A stretch of 64,000 nt of DNA, from NCBI GenBank assembly GCA_033032175.1, contig CM065319.1, positions 13,365,018 to 13,429,017 on the forward strand, given 5' to 3'. The DNA is from Saturnia japonica (lineage: Eukaryota > Arthropoda > Insecta > Lepidoptera > Saturniidae). Positions 18,367 to 28,108 of the stretch are shown piece after piece (position 1 is the stretch's first letter; each line of letters begins with the position of its first letter). Both the position numbers and the translations under genes were made by a program. The notes under the pieces are model-generated. The model ran no database searches. It was not told the DNA's origin and saw only the letters and a list, made by a program, of their open reading frames with translations.

Positions 18367-19680
18367 ATGTCTTTCTTGCACAGTCATTCTTGTGAGTGCA
18401 TCAAGTCAGAGTTAGATTTATTTACTTTACCATCTACACAAACAAGTATAGAAAATGGGTTATGGGTACATTATAAACCTATTTCATCTCTTGCCGATGA
18501 TGGTCCCATTGAATTTCAAGTACCAGGAACTGGTGATGACTACATTGATTTATCCCATACTTTGATACATATAAAAGCTAAGATACTAAATCAAGATTCA
18601 ACAAAACTGATTACATCAACAGTAGTGGCTCCAGTAAACAATTGGTTACATTCTCTATTTAGTCAGCTTGATGTATATTTGAATCAAAAACTTGTTTCAC
18701 CACCTAATAATACATATGCTTATCGTGCTTACATGGAAACATTATTGAATTATTCTCCTACCGCTAAAGAATCTCACCTAACCTGCGGTGTTTGGTATGA
18801 AGATACAGCTGGAAAAATGAATTCAACTGATGAGACAAATGTTGGGTTCACCGAGAGATTAAAGTTAGCATCGGAAAGTAAAGAAATTGAAATGATTGGA
18901 CATTTACATGGCGATATATTTAACCAAGAAAAGTTTTTAATAAATGGTGTTGAAATGTCTATAAAATTAGTTCGTTCCCGAGAATCATTCAACTTAATGG
19001 CTTCTTCAAATGATCTAAAGGTTAAAGTATGCATTATGGATGCAACACTTATTGTTCGTAGAGCACGTATAAATCCAACAGTATTACTTGCACACCAAAA
19101 AGTTTTGGCCTCTACCACAGCAAAATATCCTATTACTCGAGCTGAAGTAAAAGTTTTAACAATACCATCAGGGGTTCAGGGAAAAACGCTAGACAATATT
19201 TTTCTAGGACAAGTACCCAAAAGATGTATAGTAGGATTTGTAAATAATATGGCATTTAATGGCAGTCTCAGTAAGAATCCATTTAATTTTGAAAATTATG
19301 ATATTAACACATTTTGTTTATATATTGATGGACATCAAATTCCATCAAAAGCTTTACAACCATCATTTGAGAATGATGTATTCACTTCAGCCTATCATAC
19401 ATTATTCTCAGGAACAGGTATACATTTTCTTAATGAGGGTAATGGGATATCTAGGGACCAATACGCTAAAGGTTATTGCCTATTAGCTTTCGATCTAACA
19501 CCTGATTTATCAGCGAACTCCTCGGGACATTGGAATCTTATAAGACATGGTAGCGTAAGATTAGAAGTTCGTTTTGAATCAGCTCTCACACAAACTATCA
19601 ACTGTGTTGTTTATGCAGAGTTTGATAATGTTATAGAGGTAGATAAAAACCGTAATATTTCAGTAGACTATAGCAGCTAA
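18367..19680 (+). CDS. MCP: Polinton major capsid protein (double jelly roll, hexon-like)
   Basis: 437 residues, intact. The N-terminus carries the family signature: DLFTLPSTQTSIENG, then PIEFQVPGTGDDYIDLSHT, then the NNWLHSLFSQLDVYLN block. Later segments KVLTIPSGVQGKTLDNIFLGQVPKR and the C-terminal ALTQTINCVVYAEFDNVIEVD also fit Polinton capsids. Monomers would trimerise into hexon-like capsomers. No frameshift or stop is seen, unlike the polymerase. A poly(A) signal follows at 19742. The short opposite-strand frame inside is a shadow. Confidence 0.93.
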   Translation: MSFLHSHSCECIKSELDLFTLPSTQTSIENGLWVHYKPISSLADDGPIEFQVPGTGDDYIDLSHTLIHIKAKILNQDSTKLITSTVVAPVNNWLHSLFSQLDVYLNQKLVSPPNNTYAYRAYMETLLNYSPTAKESHLTCGVWYEDTAGKMNSTDETNVGFTERLKLASESKEIEMIGHLHGDIFNQEKFLINGVEMSIKLVRSRESFNLMASSNDLKVKVCIMDATLIVRRARINPTVLLAHQKVLASTTAKYPITRAEVKVLTIPSGVQGKTLDNIFLGQVPKRCIVGFVNNMAFNGSLSKNPFNFENYDINTFCLYIDGHQIPSKALQPSFENDVFTSAYHTLFSGTGIHFLNEGNGISRDQYAKGYCLLAFDLTPDLSANSSGHWNLIRHGSVRLEVRFESALTQTINCVVYAEFDNVIEVDKNRNISVDYSS

Positions 19681-19741
19681 GAAAACAAAATGTTTGTAAG
19701 TGTAAATAGTTTTATTAATGTGTACTTATTTTTAACTGCTC

Positions 19742-19747
19742 AATAAA
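19742..19747 (+). terminator. Poly(A) signal after major capsid gene
   Basis: AATAAA lies 62 bases after the major capsid stop in a 215-base spacer. It is the first such signal I noticed downstream of the tightly packed block 16044-19680, so it may end a shared transcript. Confidence 0.5.
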
Positions 19748-19894
19748 AATTATAATAATTATTTCTTGTTTAATTATAAATAATCCTTGCAACCCCGTAG
19801 ATTAAGATATTATAAAAATCTAGTGTCAGTATTATATATTACATAACTTGTTCACCGATTGTTCTGATGAGGTTGGCATCGATGTTATAAAAAC

Positions 19895-20344
19895 ATGAAT
19901 ACAACTGAGATACAGAATTACTTGAGGAAAATTAATTCAATATTTGGATATAATGTGTATGCAGCTAACCGTTTACCAATATACGTTGTAACTCCTACGT
20001 ACATCATAAGTAACTTAGATAGTGACAATAAACCAGGTTCTCACTGGATCGCTATACATATAGATGAGAATGGTTTTGGACAGTACTTTGATTCCTATGG
20101 ACGACCACCTCAAGGGTATCATCGAATGTTTTTAAAGCGGAATGCCAGGATGTGGAATTATAATACTAACCAAATCCAAAATGAATTTACTTCAGTTTGT
20201 GGTGAATATTGTATAATGTATTTATATTATAAATACCATGGTATGACTTTGAATGATTTTCTACAACTATTTGGTATTAATACAATGTGTAATGATGTAA
20301 TAATATCGAAATATATTAAATCATGTTTTCTATATAATAAATAA
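19895..20344 (+). CDS. PRO: Polinton adenain-like cysteine protease
   Basis: 149 residues, intact. The catalytic set of the adenovirus protease/Ulp1 fold is visible in order: His near 50 (GSHWIAIHID), Asp near 65 (QYFDSYG), Gln in NQIQNEF near 93-96, and Cys near 103 (SVCGEYC). Such enzymes cut capsid precursors after Gly-containing motifs and so mature the virion. It is shorter than adenain (about 204 residues) but in the usual range for Polintons. It stands apart from the capsid genes by 215 bases and probably has its own promoter. TATAAAA occurs at 19886-19892, very close to the ATG. AATAAA overlaps its stop codon (20336-20345). Confidence 0.92.
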   Translation: MNTTEIQNYLRKINSIFGYNVYAANRLPIYVVTPTYIISNLDSDNKPGSHWIAIHIDENGFGQYFDSYGRPPQGYHRMFLKRNARMWNYNTNQIQNEFTSVCGEYCIMYLYYKYHGMTLNDFLQLFGINTMCNDVIISKYIKSCFLYNK

Positions 20345-20345
20345 A

Positions 20346-21640
20346 ACGGAAACTAAAAATTTATCGTTTATTATTTTTCTACATTACTCCAGAAACAAAA
20401 AATATAATGAACAATAAGAACACAGCGTGATGTAAAAAAGGGTAGATACGTGTCTAAAATGCAACCTAAAAACACAATAGAAACCCAAAAAATAATAGGG
20501 GAATAGATAAAAAAGGATGACAACTACGGATGTATTGTATTAGAGTAGTGATTTATGTGCAAACAAGTTGATACTTGAGTGCATGGGTATCAATTAACTT
20601 CATTCGCGGTCATGTGAGTGCCATTAACTTCATTCGCGGTCTGCCGCACATCATATGGGACTAGTAGGATGGAGTGCCCCAGAACCGGCGAAAAACCACT
20701 ACTAACGATGTCAATCTTATTAAAAAAAAAAAAACTTATAAGTACTCCAGCGAAATTATTAATTAATATAATTTGCATCAACAAGGACTATATAGTGCTT
20801 CTGATATGAGCGAGTGTGTGTGTATGTGTTTGTTTACGTTAATATATGTACTAATTACATATATACAATAGTGACACTGACTGATCAGCAATCTATCGCC
20901 GGTCGTAGTAATTATACCGGCCTACTAGCTTCTTTGCTGTTGGTTATATGCACATTGGCAGAAACAAGTCTTTTATTTTCCATGCATGTTACTACAGTGG
21001 ATGTAAAATGTATGTTTATCAGGCTAGCGTACGCAGCCCAGTGATCACACGCCCTATATTTGACATCAACCTGTCATCAGTCAAATTTATGTAAATATGG
21101 CATTTAAGATGTGAATGTGAGGACAAATTATATTAGAAACAAGGTCTTCGCCGGCAACTTTTATATAATCTGAAAATAGATTTAAGTAAACGGTAGTTGA
21201 ATGGAGACGTCAAAACACGAAAAGGTCTCCAATAATTTTTATATTATTATTAAATTGTGTCCATTTTCAAAGGAAATGTCAAGTAATGCCAGCACCGATG
21301 TGTTTTAATCTATACAAATAATAAAATTGAAGTATTTGTTTGTAATGTCAAAATAACAGCTTTTTACTAAATGCATATGAAAGTATATAAGAAACTTAAA
21401 AAAACTCATTTGAAAAAAAATTGTCATCCTGTCTGTTTTTTTTTCCTGGTAATGTCCGAAACTGTTGACGGGACTTACACTGGTAGATAGCTGATGTTAT
21501 AATGAGTAAGCTACTTTTACTTTAGAAAAGTAATTAGGGTTCCAAGCAAATAAAAAAAAACTGGTCATGGTGAATCAATTCGGGGGCTTAAATGGCTTAC
21601 ACGGAGTAAACCATAACAGATATATCAAATTATTGTACTA
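20346..21640. other. Polinton right flank and unassigned DNA
   Basis: No gene is recognised. The Polinton terminal inverted repeat should begin in this stretch, but its left partner is outside the window and I could not place it. A 19-base direct repeat (ATTAACTTCATTCGCGGTC) occurs at 20593-20611 and 20623-20641. A short GT-rich run starts near 20814. Several short frames (near 20590-21044) have no family resemblance. Confidence 0.5.
20593..20641. repeat. 19-base direct repeat, two copies
   Basis: ATTAACTTCATTCGCGGTC at 20593-20611 and 20623-20641, separated by 11 bases. It has GC-richer ends than its surroundings. Meaning unknown; it lies where the Polinton terminus is expected. Confidence 0.75.
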
Positions 21641-21854
21641 CACTGGGCCGCATAGAAAGTGGGTCGGTTATAAAAAATGCGAAAACTAAAAAAATATTTC
21701 AGCATTTCTTTGAAATTAGAAACTAAATTAAAGTTTATTTCATTGCAAATATAGAAAGAAAAACCATTTTATTTCCTTTTGGTGATTCTATTACAAACTA
21801 TAAATAAAAAACTGTTTTTAAAATTTGATTCATTCATCAAATTCATTATTCTGA

Positions 21855-22690
21855 TGAATTTCAATTTAACACATCCACTAATCCCTGAAGAGTGTATCAG
21901 AATTCTAACGATGCTTGCTCAATGCGTTATACAACGAGAACTGTTGGTGCGTCGTTATCAACCGTTCAAAGAGTGCTTCAGTGATTTGAAGAGACTGGAT
22001 CTAATATTTGCAGACCAAGAACAGGCTGAACAAGGTGCACGACAGCGCGGGAGGATGGATATACGGTGTCTACAATGTTGAGAAATCGATATCAAACTGT
22101 TGTTAAAATCAAAACGCACCTTCTACGTGCTAGAAGAACAATCCCATCACGAGTACAGTGAGGCGGCGTCTTACTGAAGCAAACTTGAAGCCATTTAGAC
22201 CTGCAAATAGTTCAAAACTCGAAAGGCAGCATCGTTATTTAAGGCTGAGTTACGCTAGAGAACACCTCAAGTCCGGTGAAGCTGTAAAAGCCGTCAGAGA
22301 TTCCAGGGCCCCTAAGTCATGAATTCGAAAGCTGTACTGAGCTAGCGGTGATAGTGCTGGTAACTGCAGAAATATACGTGAATGAAATCTTAAATGATTA
22401 TGTTCGCCCATTTTTAGTAAATATGGACTACTTTGAAGATGTCGCTATTACACGCATGGAGTGGCCAGCACGCAGTTCAGACTTGAACCCCATCGAGCAT
22501 GCCTGGGACGAACTGGGACGAAGTGTACGCCAGCGAAATTCCCCTCCTATCACGCTTCGTGAACTGAAAGAATCACTGATAGAGGAATGGGAGAATATTC
22601 TTGAGCATCGGCTCAGAAATACGATGGAAAGCATGCTAAACTATATAACAGCTGTATTAAGGGCTCTTGATCGCGATAAAAAATATTAAA
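21855..22690 (+). pseudogene. Tc1-like transposase, broken
   Basis: Pieces of the transposase are readable: an N-terminal part (near 21855-22080), a middle part with RLSYAREHL (about 22240-22267), and a C-terminal part (about 22362-22689) with WPARSSDLNPIEHAWDELGR, the classic block carrying the last acidic residue of the catalytic DDE/D triad. Frame changes and stops separate them. The central catalytic region is missing or replaced by a Jockey-type 3' fragment at about 22262-22318. No functional enzyme can be made. Confidence 0.82.
22262..22318 (+). repeat. Jockey-type 3' end fragment inside the Tc1 element
   Basis: CCGGTGAAGCTGTAAAAGCC and CAGGGCCCCTAAG match the 3' end of the Jockey element at 420-5843 (in opposite orientation to that copy), with the hairpin arm after AAAGCC altered. 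No A tail is evident. Very old insertion or patch. Confidence 0.6.
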
Positions 22691-23029
22691 TTGACTAAAA
22701 TTTTCATATTTCATATCGTACCATATTTATCGCAATTTACTGAAAAATTATAATTTTTACTTAACTTACTCTTCTTCAAAATAAACTTCATAATCTTGAA
22801 CTGTTATGAGTTTCATCTAATCATTGTAAGATTTTCTATAATACAGTTTATATTTCATAAAGCTAGCTCTAATAATTTAGAAGTTATTGAGGTTTTTGTT
22901 ACTGACCCGCTTCCTTTGCGACCCAGTTTACTTATTTGTAGACTTAAAAAAGGCCTACAAAAAAGTCAGTACTATATGTCTATCTTCTAAAGAACACATA
23001 CAATAAGCATTTTTGTGTTTAAAATAACC

Positions 23030-23111
23030 GGGAGCGGAGAGAAAGATTCGCGCGTGTGCCCGATCGATGGCATTCTGTAGTCCACGTGAGCGAAGCCGCG
23101 GTCACAGCTAG
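23030..23111 (+). repeat. Helitron-like repeat 3' end
   Basis: Ends GCGAAGCCGCGGTCACAGCTAG followed by T, the CTAG|T end of Helitrons. The preceding 60 bases (GATTCGCGCGTGTG..., GATGGCATTCTGTAG) match the reverse strand of 47881-47965, so the two belong to one family. Confidence 0.65.
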
Positions 23112-23371
23112 TATTATATATAAAACGGAGTGTCGTTTGATAAGTTACAAAGTAAATTTTGATATTATTTTCCGGGTTATTTGTTACTGATAAACAAAAC
23201 TGTAATACAATAGTGTTTCTAGGTTATAATTAAATATTTTCCTGGAAGTTATAGCTTTAGTATGTAGAGTGGAAGATTATTTTATTTACAACCTAATTAC
23301 TATAGCAATATGGTTCCAAATATAAATAACCATGTATAATTTAGTGTTACAGTCAAAATATAAAATCTAAA

Positions 23372-23530
23372 GGCCGACGACCACGGGCAGCCATGCACCG
23401 CACATTAAGGCTACGGACTTGTATGTACTTCCACGAATGATAACTCTTCCCATGGTGCGTCTGTGCGGGCTGGTCCGCGTCCGTTCGCAATATCACGAGG
23501 TCACCTTTAGATGCCGTCAAAAATTTCAAA
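23372..23530 (+). repeat. Unclassified repeat family, copy 1
   Basis: GC-richer 160-base segment whose blocks GCAGCCATGCACCGCACA, AAGGCTACGG and GTGCGGGCTGGTC match the reverse strand of 51505-51700. I do not recognise the family. The start AAGGCCG(A/T)(A/C)GACCAC recurs at 25219. Confidence 0.6.
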
Positions 23531-24200
23531 CGCTTACGATATCGGAACCATGTAAGTTTACTTAGTTTAATCTTGTTGGAAATTGGTTTGGTCCGTCAGT
23601 TCAAAGACAAAATCAGTTTTTTGATGAAAGATGATGGATCGACGACTACACTGCTGAAGTGATATATATTATGTTAATTAAAAAAATACAGTAAATCTTA
23701 TTTTAACTACGCTGGCAACATTACTTACACACGTTCGCACATATTTATAGTGTAATTGAGGAGTTTTTGGCAGGATCTTGAAGTGACATGTTGTAGTCAT
23801 TAGTTAGCTTAGGTTTTTTGTGGCGTATGTAATATTGGTGGCGTTTTGCGTGTTTTATTATAGTTTGGTTGTTGTGCATAAGTGAAGAATGATAAAGTAC
23901 GAGCATGCATTTTGTGATGTCACAAAAACTTCCAAGATAGTTCTGACAAGAGAGCACCTTTCTTGTTCTTGTTCAAGAAAGATCTTGTCAGAGGCCCCAC
24001 TTTGTATAATTATTATAAAAATTAACGAAGGCTTAAAAACATTGACACTGGCAATTGCTTTTTGTGGTGCCAAATGAAGAAGTAGAAAAAATATAATGTT
24101 TTTATCTGGTAATAAAGTCACACAGTTAAATGCAGGTCCCACTAAGTTATGCTGAAGGCTCCATGTGCCTTTTTCTCAAATCTGTAAATCTGAATTTATA

Positions 24201-24570
24201 TTCATCATCATGTTTGCCGAAAGACGTCTATTGCTGGTTACAACCAGCCTATAAAGGCCCATGCCTCTTCCAAAGATCGACACAACGACCAGTTCTGTGC
24301 TGTCCGCATCGAGCAGTTTCCCGCAAACTTTACCAGATAGTCTGTCCACCTTGTTGCGGGTCTGCCTACGTTGCGTTTTCCAGTACGTGGTTGCAGCTCG
24401 AGAACTCTACGACCCCATCGGTCATCCGTTCTACTAGCTACGTGCCCCGCCCACTGCCACTTACGTCTAGATATTGTTAGGGCTATGTCGCTAACTTTGG
24501 TTCTTCTCCGGATCTACTCATTTCTGATTCGATCACGCAGAGACGCTCCGAAAATAGCCTTCCCTATTTA
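24201..24570 (-). mobile_element. RTE-type non-LTR retrotransposon 3' fragment
   Basis: Minus-strand 3' end of the same kind of element as 55970-57073. It starts at the short TCATCATCA run (the element's trinucleotide tail), then the GACGTC(T/C)A(T/C)TGCTG block, and runs through diverged remnants of the C-terminal coding region (counterparts of RIRNE, KWQWAGHI and GRWG). It is frameshifted and diverged. The + strand frames here are shadows. Confidence 0.75.
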
Positions 24571-25774
24571 ATTTATAATGGACTCTATATTCTGTACTAT
24601 TAGAAATAAAAGTCAAATGTTTGGTAAAGAAGTAAAAAACAGAAATAAATACATAAAAGTATTTTGTTTTAAACTATTTTATTAAAATGCAATACAATAA
24701 TACAAAATCTAAAATCGTTAACATATTTTGTAAAAGAACATTGTCGTATTGTTTTGTAGTATGATCTTCCATACTTCCGTGCAGTTCAGTGCAAACATCG
24801 ATTTGACGACATTAGTTATTATTATAAATCTTCATTGACGTACATTAAAGAGGTAGATTAATAAAAATTACAAACGTTTACATAATTCTCACAAATAAAA
24901 CATAAAATGTAAAAAACGTAAAACGTATATGAATAATTTCTATTATTAATATTTTTTGTGTTTGTTAATACATAATATAAAACTATTGCATATATTAACT
25001 TTTTCATTAACAATAGATACAAAACTTTCATTGACATTACTATTTAAAAAAATATAAGTCACTTGTCATGATGAGACTGTCAGTCGTATTGAGTTGTCTT
25101 ATCCTAAGCTTTCTAGATTATATGATTTTATTACTATTGAGTCTAACAATGGTCAAGTAGATTTTTATTTCTATATTTTTCCGTCATACTACCTACGACA
25201 GTTTAGAAGAGTTGTTTTAAAGGCCGTAGACCACAGGCAAACAAAAAAATTATAAATAATAATAATTAACTTTTAATTTTGTCATTTTTTTGTATGTGCT
25301 TGGTGATAAGTAAAGATGAGGTCGAAATACTCCCAAATTATAACAGATGGGCGGAAAGACAGACGCCGCGCCGCCGTGAGTGAATTCCACTCCTTAGCCG
25401 TTCGTATAATTAGCGACGAAGCGAAACACTTCGTAAGAATAGACTAGTTGACTCTTTTTTAAAGTAGATCTTAAATTATTAACTATTGTCCTATTAGATG
25501 AAAAAATATTAATCATTGTAAAAATCTCGATTCTTTTTATGTCGTAAATGTCATTAATATCAATGTCCTGAGCATTCTTACAGCCCTATGATGTCACAAC
25601 ACCGCCGACAGCTTTTTCAGGATAAAAAAGAAACGTTTTTTAAATTGTACCATCTTATATTGAAATCGATAAATATCGATTTGTTAAGTCAAATACTACA
25701 GAAAATATTTATTTATTGTGCCAAATTTGATATGAGTCAAGTAGTTTAACGGGTGCAATGATATTATTTAAGTA
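24571..25774. other. AT-rich non-coding stretch
   Basis: No gene recognised. A GC-richer island at about 25355-25440 (GACGCCGCGCCGCCGTGAG) stands out, but matches no family I know. Confidence 0.45.
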
Positions 25775-26020
25775 GATACGTCATTGACGCACTTTACTTG
25801 GCATCGTGAATTAGGGACAATTGCCCTCAGCTTACTTTCGACTTTATACCGGCGCGACGTGAGCGAGAAGAAACTCTTATCCTTTTTTGACAACAGAGTT
25901 TCCGGCTTACGCTGTGACTTCCTATCCCTTTTCTTACAACATGCTGATAACAATATTTGTGCCGTTTTTAAATTATTTTTACTGAGAGTATAACGCGTCT
26001 ATTTCTATTTATAAAACGTC
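25775..26020 (-). repeat. Inverted dispersed repeat, copy 1
   Basis: About 245 bases that match 46915-47160 in the opposite orientation. Shared blocks read on the minus strand include ACTCTGTTGTCAAAAAAGGA, TTTCTTCTCGCTCACG and GAGGGCAATT. A 61-codon frame (25953-25768) aligns with one in the other copy for about 40 residues (LLSKKDKSFFSLT). Family unknown; it may be a non-autonomous transposon. Confidence 0.7.
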
Positions 26021-26754
26021 ATACAAACTATAAATAATGCTTTCAGATAAATTGTATGCAAAAAAGGGAAACAATTATGAAATACATTATATGTTATTTT
26101 TGTTGTTAGAACGAAATGAAGATATATTTGAAGTTGTGTTAATGTGGAACCCTGAAACTGGATAATACGTGACTAAAAGAATTTAAGGCAATTACCAAAC
26201 TTTTTTATTGTGTAAATATAACGCGAGTAAAGCATCTACACTTATAAAAACATTTTAGCGTTACGGTGAGTCAGTTTGGCTTGTTACATAAAACATTAGT
26301 TACTATCAGCAGTCATAGTCGATCTTGGCTAACATCACCACAAGATGTAAATGTACTGATTTTCTTATGCTCGAATGTGCACGGCAATTGTGATTGATAT
26401 ACTTAAAATTATTCCGTTTAATAAACAAAAAGGCGGACACTAAATGTAATTAGTAACTAAAGTATTTATTTAGATTAACAGAACCAACGAGCTAGAGTTT
26501 ATGTTTGTGGTTTTCCTGATGACTTAATGATGATGACTCAGCAATTAAATTTACTAAGCAACCAGCCTCAACCCCTCCATAAATGACAATATTAATAATT
26601 AAATTTATGTATATTTCTTATCTGCCACATTAGGAACAATTCTATCTCGAAACAGGGTACAATTTAAAATTGGCAATGACAAAACAATGCAATGTATAAA
26701 TTACTTCCATAGAACTATTTAATAGTCTATAGTACTATAGTAATATTGCTCAAA
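26021..26754. other. AT-rich non-coding stretch
   Basis: I see no gene or repeat that I can name here. Confidence 0.4.
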
Positions 26755-26997
26755 AGATTTCTATTTTGTTTGTTTGTAAACGCTTCAAAAAAATTTTGGT
26801 TGAGGATGGTTAAAGGCTATATAACTTTACGCTACCACTCTAAGGAGCGTAGCAGTAACCATAAACGTCAAGCAATCTGGCAACCTGTAGGTAAGTATGG
26901 GAAGTGAGAGAAATGATATGCCACACAGGTACGTGGGGGTGCGGTGGAGAATTGGTCGAATAATTTTAACACAAATGAAATCGCGGGGCACAGCTAG
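26755..26997 (+). mobile_element. Short Helitron-like repeat
   Basis: Runs from a decayed TTTGTTTGTAAACGC start to GCGGGGCACAGCTAG, followed by T. The internal block AACCATAAACGTCAAG(C/G)AATCTGG recurs at about 61680-61705 and the end block at 47863 and 61799. Non-autonomous. Confidence 0.65.
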
Positions 26998-27450
26998 TGG
27001 AGTATAATTTTACTTTGAAAGAAGATACAAAAATTTTGATGACGCGCGGAATACAAAGACGTTTCATGTCGTCATTGGTTCGTTGGAAATACTGTGAATT
27101 TAATAACAATTAAAAATATTACCGTGACATAATCCAAGATATTAAGTATAATCAGGTGCGGATTCGGTGGGATCATGACCCCGTCAAAACCAAATGTAAT
27201 TTTCAAATGATCCTAGAATGCTCAATTTTTTTTTTCGTAATATCTTTGTTGTATGTTGAATATTCGACATGACCTGCTTTAAACTTAAACTCTAGATCCA
27301 CCCCTGTATATAATTGCACGTGTGTGCGAATAATATTCGAATTTAATCGATTTTAATAATGGCAGTTGATTCGAATTTCGAAATTAATATTCGAATATTT
27401 TGAATGATTACAGTAAAGTTTGAACTTTTTGTAAATAAATGTGAATTTAA
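26998..27450. other. AT-rich non-coding stretch
   Basis: Nothing recognised. It contains an alternating TTCGAAT/ATTCGAA patch near 27340-27400. Confidence 0.4.
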
Positions 27451-28108
27451 TCTATACTAATATTATAAAGCTGAAGAGTTTGTTTGTTTGGTTGAACGCG
27501 CTAATCTCAGGAACTACTACTGGTTCGGATGGAAAAAATATTTTAGTTTTGGGTAGCCCACTTATGAAGGAAGGCTTATAGGCTATGTAATATCAGACTA
27601 CGACTCATAGGAGCAAAACATCAATGAAAAATGTTGAAAAAACGGGGAACATTTATTCCTTTTGGGAGTGTCCACTGCGTGCGCTGCGTGAATGGTTAAA
27701 GTTACGCAACAATCCCATGTAACGGAATTGTTTCTCTTAAAAAGTCCGCGATAACATATGTCTGTCTTTTAAGATTTACTCAGATTACTCAGATTTGTTC
27801 TAAAATAATAAATTATTTGCGAAGGTGTTTTTATATAAATGGTGTTAATCCTTATCGAAATAAAGACGTTATTCATCAAAAGTGTTTAATCGCTATTTAC
27901 AGTAACTGATTTAAATGAATATCTCAGGAGATATCACAGTTTTAAAATAACTCGGCAGCAAAATAATGATCAAGTACCGCGAGCGCATTCTTATTATGCA
28001 GAACGATGTGAGAGGCGGACAGCATCTATAATACGTTAACTACGAGCCACTCTCACTTTCTCTCTTTCTCTCTTATATGACGCAGACGAAGTTGTGCAGG
28101 TCAGCTAG
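27451..28108 (+). mobile_element. Non-autonomous Helitron, 658 bp
   Basis: Starts TCTATACTAATATTATAAAG after an A and ends ...GACGCAGACGAAGTTGTGCAGGTCAGCTAG before a T, exactly the A|TC...CTAG|T pattern of Helitron insertion. The 5' end is shared with 53197-53459. No coding capacity, no terminal inverted repeat and no target duplication, as expected. A rolling-circle Helitron helicase in trans would be needed for movement. Confidence 0.85.

Larger units (their letters stand above)
1..20345 (+). mobile_element. Polinton/Maverick (adintovirus-like) element, right-hand part
   Basis: Nine + strand genes form a recognisable Polinton set: protein-primed PolB, packaging ATPase, pX-like protein, an unrecognised conserved protein, retroviral-type integrase with chromodomain, minor capsid, pVI-like protein, major capsid and adenain-like protease. 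Known Polintons are 15-25 kb and bounded by long terminal inverted repeats. Removing the two nested retrotransposons leaves about 8.2 kb here, so the left part lies outside the window. The right terminus must lie after the protease stop at 20344, but the matching left repeat is not in view and no boundary can be set. The end given is the last supported base. Polymerase and one small gene are broken; the rest are open. Confidence 0.93.
21641..22928 (+). mobile_element. Degraded Tc1-type transposon with terminal inverted repeats
   Basis: About 1.29 kb bounded by TA on both sides (21639-21640 and 22929-22930). The ends form inverted repeats: ACTGGGCCGCATAG... at 21642-21677 and its counterpart at 22892-22927, 28 of 36 bases matching. 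Transposase fragments lie between. Size and TA target fit Tc1/mariner elements. The divergent repeats and broken frame show it is old. Confidence 0.85.
22929..24200. other. Non-coding DNA with two old repeats
   Basis: No gene seen. It contains a Helitron-like 3' end (to 23111) and a repeat shared with 51505-51700 (23372-23530); both are listed separately. The rest is AT-rich and unassigned. Short frames at 23745-24142 show no family match. Confidence 0.5.

Noticed and set aside
20593..20641. CRISPR-like direct repeat
   Set aside because: Two copies only, in a eukaryotic context.
24130..24480. 116-codon + strand frame
   Set aside because: Antisense of a decayed RTE 3' region.
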